Below, piece after piece: positions 43,932-52,572 of a DNA stretch of 64,000 nucleotides. Below the pieces are notes generated by a model. It saw nothing but the letters and a program-made list of their open reading frames with translations. It had not been told where the DNA came from and did no database searches. The DNA lies in assembly GCF_004361855.1 (NCBI RefSeq), contig NZ_SNWQ01000013.1, positions 186,001 to 250,000 of the forward strand, in the 5' to 3' direction. A program made the position numbers and the translations under genes. The DNA is from Kribbella caucasensis (GTDB lineage Bacteria; Actinomycetota; Actinomycetes; Propionibacteriales; Kribbellaceae). Every line of letters starts with the position of its first letter. Positions within the stretch are counted from its first letter, which is position 1.

Positions 43932-45973
43932 CCGACCAGCAGATGGAAGAGCGGTCGGCCGAGGAGCAGCCGGGCACCGTGAAGGCGACCGAGCGGCCCA
44001 CGACCGGACGGGCCTTCGGGCCACCCGGCGGGATCCCCGGCGACAAGTCGATGAACTTCGGCCCGTCCGCCAAGCGGTTGCTCGCGCGGTTGCGGCCGCA
44101 CCGGACGCAGGTGTTCGGCGTGATCCTGCTCGCGATCGCCAGCGTCGGCCTGTCCGTACTCGGCCCGAAACTGCTCGGCCGGGCGACCGACATCATCTTC
44201 GCCGGCGCGATCGGCAAGACGCTGCCCGCCGGCGCGACCAAAGAACAGGTGATCGGGGGCCTGCGGGCGCGCGGCGACAACCGGATGGCAGATCTGCTCG
44301 GCGGGATCGACCTGATCCCCGGCGTCGGTATCGATTTCGATGCCCTGCGCAACGTACTGCTGCTGGTCCTCGGCCTGTACGTCGGCGCGTTCCTGCTGTC
44401 CTGGCTGCAGGGCTACATCCTCAACGGCGTGGTGCAGCGGACGATCCTGGACCTGCGCTCCGAGGTCGAGGACAAGCTGAACCGCCTGCCGTTGAAGTAC
44501 TTCGACGGCGCGCCGCGTGGTGAGCTGCTGAGCCGGGTCACCAACGACATCGACAACATCTCCACCAGCCTGCAGCAGACGCTGAGCCAGTTGCTCACCT
44601 CGCTGCTGACGGTGATCGGCGTGGTCACGCTGATGTTCGTGGTGTCGCCGCTGCTGGCGTTGATCGCGCTGATCACCATCCCGATCTCGATGGTCCTGAC
44701 CGCGGCGATCGCGAAGCGCTCGCAGACCCGGTTCGTCGCCCAGTGGCGGCACACCGGCGCGCTGAACGCCGAGATCGAGGAAGCGTTCACCGGGCACGAG
44801 CTGGTCAAGGTGTTCGGCCGGCAGAAGGAGATCGAGGCCAGTTTCGCGAAGAAGAACGAGGACCTGTACCAGGCCGCGTTCGGCGCGCAGTTCATCTCCG
44901 GCCTTATCATGCCGTCGATGATGTTCATCGGGAACCTGAACTACGTGGTGATCGCGGTGATCGGCGGTCTGCGGGTGGCGTCCGGCACGATGTCGCTGGG
45001 TGACGTGCAGGCGTTCATCCAGTACTCGCGTCAGTTCACCCAGCCGCTCACCCAGGTGGCGTCGATGGCGAACCTGCTGCAGTCCGGCGTCGCCTCGGCC
45101 GAGCGGGTGTTCGAAGTACTGGATGCCGAGGAGCAGGTGCCGGACGACGAGACGCCGGCCAAGGTGACGGAGGCCCGGGGCCGGGTCGAGTTCGAGCACG
45201 TGTCGTTCTCGTACAACCCGGACAAGCCGCTGATCACCGACCTGAGCCTGGTCGCCGAACCAGGTCAGACGGTCGCGATCGTCGGTCCGACCGGGGCCGG
45301 CAAGACCACGCTGGTCAACCTGATCATGCGGTTCTACGAGCTGAACGGCGGCCGGATCACCCTCGACGGGGTGGACATCACCGAACTCACCCGGCACGAC
45401 CTGCGCTCCCGGATCGGCATGGTGCTGCAGGACACCTGGCTGTTCGGCGGGACCATCCGCGACAACATCATGTACGGCAACCTCACCGCCACCGAAGAGC
45501 AGATGCTGGCGGCGGCGAAGGCAACGTACGTCGATCGGTTCGTGCACAGCCTGCCCGACGGGTACGACACCGTCATCGACGAGGAAGGCAGCAACGTGAG
45601 CGCTGGTGAGAAGCAGCTCCTCACCATCGCCCGGGCGTTCCTCGCCGATCCGCAGCTCCTGATCCTGGACGAAGCGACCAGTTCGGTCGACACCCGTACC
45701 GAGGTACTGGTCCAGCGGGCGATGGCCGCGCTCCGCTCGGACCGGACCAGCTTCGTGATCGCCCACCGCCTGTCCACCATCCGCGACGCGGACCTGATCC
45801 TGGTAATGGAGGACGGCTCAATCGTCGAGCAAGGCAACCACCACCAACTACTCACCGCCAACGGCGCCTACGCCCGCCTTTACAACGCCCAATTCTCCGC
45901 AGCAGTCGTCGACATCGACGAGGAGGCAGCAGCAATCACGGCTCCGGTCGGCGCTCCGGCAGCCCGCCCCTAG
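43928..45973 (+). CDS. heterodimeric ABC exporter, catalytic-site subunit
   Basis: Protein of 681 residues. A hydrophilic N-terminal extension of about 45 residues precedes six membrane segments, with a large insertion at about 95-135 between the first two. ATPase motifs: Walker A GPTGAGKTT, Walker B LLILDEATSSVD with the normal Glu, and H-loop IAHRLSTIRD. The signature is NVSAGEKQLLTIARAFL, with AGEKQ instead of GGQ. This complements the partner subunit: its own Walker site pairs with the partner's normal signature, giving one active and one degenerate site. The start overlaps the upstream stop by 4 bases. Confidence 0.92.
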   Translation: MTDQQMEERSAEEQPGTVKATERPTTGRAFGPPGGIPGDKSMNFGPSAKRLLARLRPHRTQVFGVILLAIASVGLSVLGPKLLGRATDIIFAGAIGKTLPAGATKEQVIGGLRARGDNRMADLLGGIDLIPGVGIDFDALRNVLLLVLGLYVGAFLLSWLQGYILNGVVQRTILDLRSEVEDKLNRLPLKYFDGAPRGELLSRVTNDIDNISTSLQQTLSQLLTSLLTVIGVVTLMFVVSPLLALIALITIPISMVLTAAIAKRSQTRFVAQWRHTGALNAEIEEAFTGHELVKVFGRQKEIEASFAKKNEDLYQAAFGAQFISGLIMPSMMFIGNLNYVVIAVIGGLRVASGTMSLGDVQAFIQYSRQFTQPLTQVASMANLLQSGVASAERVFEVLDAEEQVPDDETPAKVTEARGRVEFEHVSFSYNPDKPLITDLSLVAEPGQTVAIVGPTGAGKTTLVNLIMRFYELNGGRITLDGVDITELTRHDLRSRIGMVLQDTWLFGGTIRDNIMYGNLTATEEQMLAAAKATYVDRFVHSLPDGYDTVIDEEGSNVSAGEKQLLTIARAFLADPQLLILDEATSSVDTRTEVLVQRAMAALRSDRTSFVIAHRLSTIRDADLILVMEDGSIVEQGNHHQLLTANGAYARLYNAQFSAAVVDIDEEAAAITAPVGAPAARP

Positions 45974-45986
45974 CCCGTACGGCGAG

Positions 45987-46021
45987 AGGGAGCGCCACCC
46001 GCGATGGGCGGCGCCCCCTTT
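45987..46021 (+). terminator. intrinsic terminator after the ABC exporter operon
   Basis: AGGGAGCGCC (45987-45996) pairs with GGCGCCCCCT (46010-46019) with one mismatch, and CCC/GGG pair inside. It is followed by TTT, 14 bases after the stop codon. Confidence 0.65.
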
Positions 46022-46029
46022 CGTACCTG

Positions 46030-46115
46030 CACCACTCAGCAAGCCCCGAGAACGCCCGCTTCGGCATGACGTTCAGGCGGGCGCGGAGGTGATGCCGCGC
46101 GTTTACTGAGTGGTG
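46030..46115. repeat. 86-bp dispersed repeat, copy A
   Basis: It starts with CACCACTCA and ends with TGAGTGGTG, a perfect 9-bp terminal inverted repeat. Inside, CGCCCGC and GCGGGCG form a second hairpin around TTCGGC. It matches copy B (51126-51211) at 68 of 86 positions without gaps, and the flanking CGTACCTG is also shared. It lies downstream of the exporter terminator. Confidence 0.85.
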
Positions 46116-46223
46116 GGCGTCCGCCTACAAGCCTGGTCCCGCGGCTGGCCAAGTCACATTTGGTCGGCCGAGCTCCTCTCAGGGTGCGCAAGAGCGGCAC
46201 TGACGAAGAGGAGAAGCAACATC

Positions 46224-47288
46224 GTGATCAGAATCGACGATTCGGCGCGGACGGCGAGCGGCCGCCGCGGATTCCTTGCCGGCGCTGCGGCTGTCGCCGG
46301 CGGCCTTGCCCTGGCCCCGAACCTCGACACTGCCAGCGCGAGCACCGAAGGGCCGAAGATCGTTCGTACGCCGGCCGAGCGGTTCGCCGGGCTGCCTGAC
46401 TATCCGTTCAAGCCCAAGTACGCGCGAATCAGGCTGCGCAGCGGCGAGGAGCTGCGGATGCACTACATCGACGTACGTCCGAGCGATCCGGCCAAGGCAT
46501 CCGGCGAGACCGTCGTCCTCCTGCACGGCAATCCGTCGTGGAGCTACCTGTACCGGCACGTGATTCCGCCGCTCGTCGCGGCCGGGCACCGCTGCATCGC
46601 CGTCGACTTGATCGGGTTCGGCAAGTCCGACAAGGTGATCGACCGGTTCGCCTACACCTACCCGAACCACATCGACTGGCTCGAGCAGGCCCTGTTCCGG
46701 CGGCTTGGGCTTCGTGAAATTACGCTCGTCTGCCACGACTGGGGTGGCACCCTGGGCCTGCTCCTGGTGGCGCGGAATCCCACCCGGTTCCGTCGGGTGG
46801 TTGCCTCGAACACCGGGCTCCGGGCCGGCGGCCCAGATCTCGGTCCTGGTTGGCAGTACGTCGCCAAGTGGCTGCAGTTCACCCAGCGCACCCAGGACCT
46901 CCGGCCCAGCGAGATCGTCGACGGCTTCGCGCTCAAGGCGCTGACCCCGAGGGTCCGGGCCGCGTACGACGCGCCGTACCCGGGCGACGAGTTCCTCCAT
47001 GGGGTCCGCCGGTTCGCCGTCCTCATCCCGATCACGGCCGAGGATGAGGCGAACCCGATGATCGCGGCCGCCTGGACAATGCTGGAGAAACTCCACACGC
47101 CGTTCCTGTGCGTGTTCAGCGCCGAGGACCACGTAAGTCACGGCGACCACTCGGCATTGAGCGACCGGATCCCTGGAGCGCAAGGTCAACCGCACGTCTC
47201 CATCCCGAACGCCGCGCACTTCGTCCAGGAGGACCGACCGGCCGAGTTCGGCGCGGCGGTCAACGCCTTCATCCGCTCCACCCGCTGA
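46224..47288 (+). CDS. Tat-exported alpha/beta hydrolase, haloalkane dehalogenase-like
   Basis: Protein of 354 residues. A twin-arginine signal, SGRRGFLAGAAAVAGGLALA, is followed by a probable cleavage region around ASAS. The hydrolase core resembles haloalkane dehalogenases: HGNPSWSYLYRHV (oxyanion hole plus Trp), nucleophile Asp in CHDWGGTLG, and catalytic His in PNAAHFVQEDRP. Trp after the nucleophile is a halide-binding feature of dehalogenase subfamily I. Epoxide hydrolase or another lyase activity cannot be excluded. GTG 46224 has GAAGAGGAG upstream; the open frame begins at 46110. Export through Tat is unusual for this family. Confidence 0.85.
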   Translation: MIRIDDSARTASGRRGFLAGAAAVAGGLALAPNLDTASASTEGPKIVRTPAERFAGLPDYPFKPKYARIRLRSGEELRMHYIDVRPSDPAKASGETVVLLHGNPSWSYLYRHVIPPLVAAGHRCIAVDLIGFGKSDKVIDRFAYTYPNHIDWLEQALFRRLGLREITLVCHDWGGTLGLLLVARNPTRFRRVVASNTGLRAGGPDLGPGWQYVAKWLQFTQRTQDLRPSEIVDGFALKALTPRVRAAYDAPYPGDEFLHGVRRFAVLIPITAEDEANPMIAAAWTMLEKLHTPFLCVFSAEDHVSHGDHSALSDRIPGAQGQPHVSIPNAAHFVQEDRPAEFGAAVNAFIRSTR

Positions 47289-47353
47289 CCTAGAGTCCCG
47301 TCTCGGAACACTAGCGCCAGGGCGGATCAGCCGCCAGCCAAGCGGAGGTAGGG

Positions 47354-47524
47354 ATGGGTGTCGGCCGGAGCGAAGGGGAGTCCACCAGCGACTGGTTGGC
47401 TCTCGTGGGGCTGGGCGAGAGTTATGATCCCGACGACACCGTTGCTCTGGTGGTTGCGGCGCGGAATGTCCTGGCTCGACTCCAGCCTGAGCCGACCGAG
47501 CGCAACTCGACGCTGAGTTGGTGA
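47354..47524 (+). CDS. small protein of 56 residues, unknown function
   Basis: ATG at 47354 has GGAGGTAGGG before it, a strong ribosome site. The protein begins MGVGRSEGESTSDWLALVGL and is acidic, with a probable helix VALVVAARNVLARLQPEP. The stop TGA lies inside the left arm of a long perfect terminator. It is too short for domain recognition. The ribosome site, codon use and terminator placement support a real gene. Confidence 0.6.
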   Translation: MGVGRSEGESTSDWLALVGLGESYDPDDTVALVVAARNVLARLQPEPTERNSTLSW

Positions 47525-47559
47525 GGGGTGCCATCCACTGGGATGGCACCCCTCACCAA
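47518..47559. terminator. 19-bp perfect bidirectional terminator
   Basis: The left arm 47518-47536 and right arm 47541-47559 pair without mismatch around ACTG. The inner part reads GGTGAGGGGTGCCATCC and its complement. The stop codon of the small gene is in the left arm, and the arm ends 2 bases before the stop of the convergent membrane protein gene. It is the strongest stem-loop in the window. Confidence 0.85.
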
Positions 47560-47560
47560 G

Positions 47561-48214
47561 TCAGTTCTTCGGGATGACGAGCTCGGGGCGCGCTGCGAGC
47601 AGTACGCCGAGGGTCGCGTAGCCGATCAGGAGGTGACCTCCGCCGACCCATCGGGACGCGGCGTCGCCGAAGATGATCATCGACGGGATCGTCACGAACA
47701 CCCAGCTCTCCGCCACCAGCGGCCACCACCGCAGCAGACCCCGCCAGCGGCCGGTGAACGCGATCTTGATCCCGATCACCATCATCCCGATCATCGACAG
47801 CGGCCAGCAGATGTCGAGCACCATCAGCCAGGTGGCGTCCTGCAGACTCGCCGGGAACACCCCGTGCAGGAGCGACCAGACGCTGGCAAGCCCGAGAACG
47901 ACTGCCTCGACCTTGAGCAGCCCGACCGCCGGCCGGGACAACCCGGTTGCCCGGGTCCGGTACTGAACCGCCAGCAGGCAGAACAGCCCGAGCTGGAACG
48001 CGAGCCCGGTCAGATCCCCGATCCGCTCCGGAGTCCCTTCGTTGACCGTGGTGAACGCGAAGATACTCGTCGCCCAAGCCAGCGTCCCCGCGGTCAGCCC
48101 GAGCCCCAACCGCCTTACCTTCCGCACCTCGAGCCCCACCGCGGCTGCCCCCACCCGCTGGGCGTCGATCGGTTCCGCCACGTCGGTTCTGACCCGTGCT
48201 GGTGTTTCGGTCAT
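47561..48214 (-). CDS. membrane protein of unknown function
   Basis: Protein of 217 residues with about six hydrophobic segments after a 40-residue basic N-terminus (for example LTAGTLAWATSIFAFTTV and MVLDICWPLSMIGMMVIGIK). No catalytic motif is visible. ATG at 48214 has GGAAGGA 7 bases upstream. It is divergent from the histidine kinase gene at 48389, so it may belong to the same regulon. The frame is open upstream but antisense to the kinase gene. Confidence 0.75.
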   Translation of the reverse strand: MTETPARVRTDVAEPIDAQRVGAAAVGLEVRKVRRLGLGLTAGTLAWATSIFAFTTVNEGTPERIGDLTGLAFQLGLFCLLAVQYRTRATGLSRPAVGLLKVEAVVLGLASVWSLLHGVFPASLQDATWLMVLDICWPLSMIGMMVIGIKIAFTGRWRGLLRWWPLVAESWVFVTIPSMIIFGDAASRWVGGGHLLIGYATLGVLLAARPELVIPKN

Positions 48215-48388
48215 TGCCGTTCCTTCCTCCCCTGGAGCACCCTCGTACCCCCTTGGCCACCACTGTCCGGGCCGGTCTGACCCGGGCGGCAGGGGCGGCG
48301 GTCCCCGGAACCCGCCCGGAAATGTCCCGGCCCGAGACGGGACAGCTGACCCGCGACGGCGGGACGTCGGCTGGGTGACAATGCAACG

Positions 48389-50473
48389 GTGACCGAGGTG
48401 GGGGAGTCGCGATTGCCCGCGCGAACGAGGTCGGCTGCCTGGGCGCCGATGGCGCTGGCGGCCGTCGCTGCGCTGCTTGCCGCCATCACGGTGGTGCTCG
48501 ACCTCCGGAACGGTGGGGACATCCCAGTTGCCGCCGAGCTGGATGCAGGCTGGACGGCGGTCCTTTCCGGGCTCGCCCAGACGCTGCCGGGTCTCCTCCT
48601 GCTCCACCGGTTGCCGCGGCATCCCGTGGCCTGGGTGCTGACCATCTCCGGTCTGGTATGGATCGTGGACGGCTTCGCGTCCAGCTGGGCGGCGTACGCG
48701 GTCTACACCTCGCCCGGTCTGCCGGGGGCGTCCGCGGCGTACTGGTTCTACTCGCGGTTCGGCGCGGTGCTGCTGTTGGGACTGCCGCTGCTCATCCTGC
48801 TCTTCCCGGACGGCCGGCTGGTGACCGCTCGGCTCTGGCGCTGGCTGTCCATCGTCAGCCTGGCCCTGACAGCGCTGCTGCCGCTGCTGCTGATCGTGGT
48901 CCCGCTGTCGGTGATGACCCGGTACCACGACACCGCGCTGCCGGCGGAGATCGCGGGTCTCGCGCTCGATCCCTTCAGCATCGATCTGCCCTACGCGGTC
49001 TGGGAGCCGGTACTACGGGTCGCGTACACGGCCGTGCTGGTCAGTCTGGTGGTGCCGTTCGCCGTGACGGTCCACCGGTACCGCGCGGCCTCGCCCGAGC
49101 ATCGCGCGCAGATCCGCTGGCTGATGTGGGCCGCGTTGATCGACATGTTCGTTCTGCTCGTGCCGCTGGAGAACCCGCCTGCGGTGCCGGCGATCCTGTT
49201 CGGACTGGCGATCGCGCTGACGTCGGCCGCGATCGTGGGGGCGGTCACCAAACACCGCCTGTACGCCATCGATCGGTTGCTACCGGCCACCTTCCTGTAC
49301 GGCGTACTCGGGCTGCTCGTCGTCGGCGTGGACCTGGCCGTATTCGCCATCGCGGGTGGTGTGCTCGGGGAGCGGGACGCAGCGTTGGCCGCGATCGCGG
49401 TCGTCGCCGTCGTCTATGCGCCACTCCGGAGTCGCCTGTGGCGCGCGGTACGGCGGTTGGTGCGCGGGTCGCGGGAGGACCCCTACGCGACGGTGTCGAC
49501 GTTGGCCGAGCGGCTCGAGTCGGCGGCGGATCCGGATGAGCAGTTGCGGGCCGTCGCGCGGACCCTGGCGGAGGCGTTCCGGTTGCCGTACGTGCGGGTG
49601 GAGATCGATCGAGGCCCGGGTCGGCGGGCGATCGTTGAGCACGGCAAGGAATCCGGGCCGGCCATCGCGCTCCCGGTCGGCTACCGCGGCGAGCCCGTTG
49701 GGCGGCTCGTCCTCTGCCTCGGGGACGGGACGACCCTGTCCGACCGCGACCAGCGGTTGTTGGGCGACCTGGTCCGGCAGGCGGCGGCCGCCGCGCGCGC
49801 GACAGACCTGAGCCTCGAACTGCAGAAGGGCCGGAGCCGGTTGGTGGCGACCCGGGAGGAGGAGCGGCGGCGGATCCGCCGGGATCTGCACGACGGCCTC
49901 GGACCGACTCTCGGTGCCGTCGCGTTGCGGATCGAGACGGCCCGGAACCTGGCAAGGTCCGCGCCGGAGGAGGCCGACGGGATGCTGGATCAGGCGACCG
50001 TGGAGGTGGCCGCGGTGCTCGCGGACGTGCGGCGGCTGGTCCACGATCTGCGACCGCCCGCGCTCGATGAACTCGGTTTGGTCCGCGCGATCGAGCAGCA
50101 GGCGGAACGCTTTCGGCTCGGTGGTCTCCAGGTGTCCGTCGACGCGGCCGCTCTGGGTGCGTTGCCCGCCGGCGTCGAGGTGGCGGCGTACCGGATCGCA
50201 TCCGAGGCGCTAACGAACGTCGCGCGGCACGCGGCTGCCTCGCGCTGCGACATCGTGGTGCGGCTGATCGACGGACCCGCGCTGGAACTGTCGGTCACCG
50301 ATGACGGCGTAGGCATCGGCGAGGAGGTCATCGCGGGGGTGGGCATGCTGTCGGTCCGGGAACGAGCCGCCGAACTCGGGGGAGTCTGCAGTGTCAGCTG
50401 CCCGCCGACCGGGGGAACCGTAGTACGGGTCCAGTTGCCGCTCGACGCGGTACCGGAGGTCGCGCATGCCTGA
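48389..50473 (+). CDS. membrane sensor histidine kinase (NarL/LuxR type partner)
   Basis: Protein of 694 residues. About eight membrane segments occupy residues 20-345, then a GAF-like region (about 365-470), then a HisKA_3 domain with phospho-acceptor His501 in RRIRRDLHDGLGP. The ATPase end has EALTNVARHAAA and VTDDGVGIGEE. It autophosphorylates in response to an unknown membrane or intracellular signal and passes phosphate to the response regulator encoded next. GTG 48389 is used. The response regulator start overlaps its stop by 8 bases. Confidence 0.92.
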   Translation: MTEVGESRLPARTRSAAWAPMALAAVAALLAAITVVLDLRNGGDIPVAAELDAGWTAVLSGLAQTLPGLLLLHRLPRHPVAWVLTISGLVWIVDGFASSWAAYAVYTSPGLPGASAAYWFYSRFGAVLLLGLPLLILLFPDGRLVTARLWRWLSIVSLALTALLPLLLIVVPLSVMTRYHDTALPAEIAGLALDPFSIDLPYAVWEPVLRVAYTAVLVSLVVPFAVTVHRYRAASPEHRAQIRWLMWAALIDMFVLLVPLENPPAVPAILFGLAIALTSAAIVGAVTKHRLYAIDRLLPATFLYGVLGLLVVGVDLAVFAIAGGVLGERDAALAAIAVVAVVYAPLRSRLWRAVRRLVRGSREDPYATVSTLAERLESAADPDEQLRAVARTLAEAFRLPYVRVEIDRGPGRRAIVEHGKESGPAIALPVGYRGEPVGRLVLCLGDGTTLSDRDQRLLGDLVRQAAAAARATDLSLELQKGRSRLVATREEERRRIRRDLHDGLGPTLGAVALRIETARNLARSAPEEADGMLDQATVEVAAVLADVRRLVHDLRPPALDELGLVRAIEQQAERFRLGGLQVSVDAAALGALPAGVEVAAYRIASEALTNVARHAAASRCDIVVRLIDGPALELSVTDDGVGIGEEVIAGVGMLSVRERAAELGGVCSVSCPPTGGTVVRVQLPLDAVPEVAHA

Positions 50474-51116
50474 GGCGGTGCGAGTGATGCTGGTCGACGA
50501 CCATCCGGTGTACCGCGATGGGCTGGCCGCGTTGCTCGGTTCACTGGATGGCGTAGAGGTGGTCGGTACCGCGGCGAACGGGCTCGAGGCCGTCGATCGG
50601 GCGCGCGAGGTGCAGCCGGACGTGGTGGTGATGGACGTCCAGATGCCCGAGCTGGACGGGATCGAGGCCACCCGCCGGATCACCTCCGACAGCCCACACA
50701 TCGGCGTGGTCGTCCTCACCATGGCCGAGGAGGACCAGACCCTCTTCGCGGCGATGCGGGCCGGCGCTCGCGGCTACCTGCTGAAGGGCGCGAACCAGGC
50801 GGAGATCGTCCGGGCCATCACCGCCGTCGCCCAGGGCGAGGCGATCTTCGGGCCCGCGATCGCGCGCCGGGTCGCCGAGTTCTTCGCCGGTGCCCCGGTG
50901 TCGACGCCGACCAGTCCGTTCCCACAACTCACCGCGCGCGAGCACGAGATCCTGACCTTGGTCGCGGCCGGCCGGTCCAACCCGCAGATCGCCGCCGAGC
51001 TGTACCTGTCGGCCAAGACGGTCCGCAACAACGTCTCCAACATCTTCGCCAAACTCCACGTCGCCGACCGAGCCGAAGCAATAATCCGCGCCCGCGACGC
51101 AGGTCTCGGCCGGTGA
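50466..51116 (+). CDS. LuxR/NarL-family response regulator
   Basis: Protein of 216 residues. The receiver domain has the acidic pair in MLVDDHPVYRDGL, the phospho-acceptor Asp in DVVVMDVQMPELDG, and the conserved Lys in GYLLKGANQ. The DNA-binding domain is LTAREHEILTLVAAGRSNPQ, then AKTVRNNVSNIFAKL. It is the cognate partner of the upstream kinase. Likely targets include the divergent membrane protein gene. An 86-bp repeat copy follows 9 bases after its stop. Confidence 0.94.
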   Translation: MPEAVRVMLVDDHPVYRDGLAALLGSLDGVEVVGTAANGLEAVDRAREVQPDVVVMDVQMPELDGIEATRRITSDSPHIGVVVLTMAEEDQTLFAAMRAGARGYLLKGANQAEIVRAITAVAQGEAIFGPAIARRVAEFFAGAPVSTPTSPFPQLTAREHEILTLVAAGRSNPQIAAELYLSAKTVRNNVSNIFAKLHVADRAEAIIRARDAGLGR

Positions 51117-51125
51117 GCGTACCTG

Positions 51126-51211
51126 CACCACTCAGTAAGTCCCACGGATGCGCGCTTCGGCGCGAGGTTCAGGCGGGGGTGGAGGTGGTGCCGGGTGCTT
51201 GGTGAGTGGTG
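51126..51211. repeat. 86-bp dispersed repeat, copy B
   Basis: Same length and ends (CACCACTCA...TGAGTGGTG) as copy A at 46030-46115, with 79 percent identity by direct count and no gaps. It lies between convergent response regulator and M20 genes, where it may serve as a terminator. Confidence 0.85.
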
Positions 51212-51250
51212 GCGGTTCACGGACAGCCGAGCCGAGGGGCGGGGTTGGGG

Positions 51251-52450
51251 TCAGCCGCGGGCTAGGCGGCGTACTGCCAGTTCGGCTAGTAGGGCGGCGC
51301 CGTCGGGGAGGACGGAGTCGTCGAAGTTGGCCAAGGGGGAGTGGTTGTCGGCGGCGGCCCCGGGGTCGGGGGCGGCGCAGGCGCTGAGGTTGAGGTAGAC
51401 ACCGGGGACCTCGTTGAGGACGTAGGACATGTCCTCGGCGCCGCAGCGCGGATTGGCGCGCTCGCGGAACCGACCGGGGCCGAAGAGTTCGACGATGGTG
51501 TCCCGGGCGAAGCTGTACTCCGCCGGGTCGTTGACCGTCACCGGGTAGCCGAGGCGGTAGTCCACCTCGGCGGTCAGCCCGTGAGCGGCCGCCATCGCCT
51601 CGACCAGTTGCGTCGACGTCCGCTGCACCTTCGCCCGGGTCTCCGCGGAGAACGTCCGGACGGTCGCGTCGAAGAACGCGTCGTCCGGGATGATGTTCTC
51701 CTTCGTGCCGCCCGCGATCCGCCCGACGGTGAGGACGACCGGATCGAACACGTCGAACTGCCGGGTGATCATCGTCTGCAGGGCAGTCACCAGCTCGCAG
51801 GCCACCGGAATCGGGTCCTTGCCACGGTACGGCGTCGCCCCGTGTGTGCCTGCCCCGACGACGCGCACGTGCAACTGGTCGGCCGCGGCCATGAACGAGC
51901 CGGGCTTGCTGCTCCACATCCCCAACGGCTGGACGGCGGCCCCGACGTGCAGACCGTACGCCGCGTCCGCCCGCCGCCCGGCCGCGTCGAGCACACCCTC
52001 GCGGATCATGATCGGCGCACCGCCGGAGGTCTCCTCACCCGGCTGGAACATGAACACCACGTCGCCGGCCAGCTGGTCCCGCAGCTCGTGCAGGATCTTC
52101 GCCGCGCCGACCAGTCCCGCGACATGCAGATCGTGGCCGCAGGCATGCATCATTCCCGGGTGCGTGGACTTGAACGGCACGTCCACTCGTTCCGTGACCG
52201 GCAGCGCGTCCATGTCGCCGCGCAGGATGACGACCGGACCCGGCCCGCCACCGCCCCGCAGTACGGCGGTCACTGACGACAGCTCTTTGCCGACGGTGAT
52301 CTCGAGGTCGAGGCCGTCGAGGGCCTCGAGGACGAGGGCCTGCGTCTTCGGCAGATCGAGGTCGTACTCCGGGACCTGGTGCAGCGCGCGGCGGAGCTCG
52401 ACGATCTCGGAGCGGAACCGTTCGGCCAGTTCGAGGGTGCTGAGGGTCAC
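51251..52450 (-). CDS. M20 family amidohydrolase (hippurate/N-acyl amino acid type)
   Basis: Metal-dependent amidohydrolase of 399 residues. The binding sequence MHACGHDLHVAGLVGA and the catalytic Glu region FMFQPGEETSGGA define the M20D group, and a dimerisation domain lies between about 185 and 300. It releases an amino acid from an N-acylated or N-aryl-acylated form in the cytoplasm. GTG at 52450 has GGAAGGAA upstream. The exonuclease gene lies 87 bases upstream on the same strand. Confidence 0.9.
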   Translation of the reverse strand: MTLSTLELAERFRSEIVELRRALHQVPEYDLDLPKTQALVLEALDGLDLEITVGKELSSVTAVLRGGGGPGPVVILRGDMDALPVTERVDVPFKSTHPGMMHACGHDLHVAGLVGAAKILHELRDQLAGDVVFMFQPGEETSGGAPIMIREGVLDAAGRRADAAYGLHVGAAVQPLGMWSSKPGSFMAAADQLHVRVVGAGTHGATPYRGKDPIPVACELVTALQTMITRQFDVFDPVVLTVGRIAGGTKENIIPDDAFFDATVRTFSAETRAKVQRTSTQLVEAMAAAHGLTAEVDYRLGYPVTVNDPAEYSFARDTIVELFGPGRFRERANPRCGAEDMSYVLNEVPGVYLNLSACAAPDPGAAADNHSPLANFDDSVLPDGAALLAELAVRRLARG

Positions 52451-52470
52451 GCGATTCCTTCCGGTGAGGT

Positions 52471-52572
52471 CATGCCATCGGGCTGATGCCGAGCGCGGAC
52501 ATCACGCATCATGCCGTCGGGCTGAGGCTGAGAACCGTCACGCCTTCGGGCCGAGCTTGAGTGCGGACATGA
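52471..52572. repeat. diverged duplicate of the exonuclease gene 3' end
   Basis: The 34 bases that end the exonuclease gene (52539-52572) recur downstream at 52471-52504, matching at 25 of 34 positions, with a shorter middle copy at about 52510-52532. The downstream copies also read into TGA stops on the minus strand. Confidence 0.5.

Noticed and set aside
43853..45766. Minus-strand frame of 637 codons across the second ABC gene
   Set aside because: Shadow of the ABC exporter subunit, with His/Asp/Arg-rich translation typical of antisense high-GC frames.
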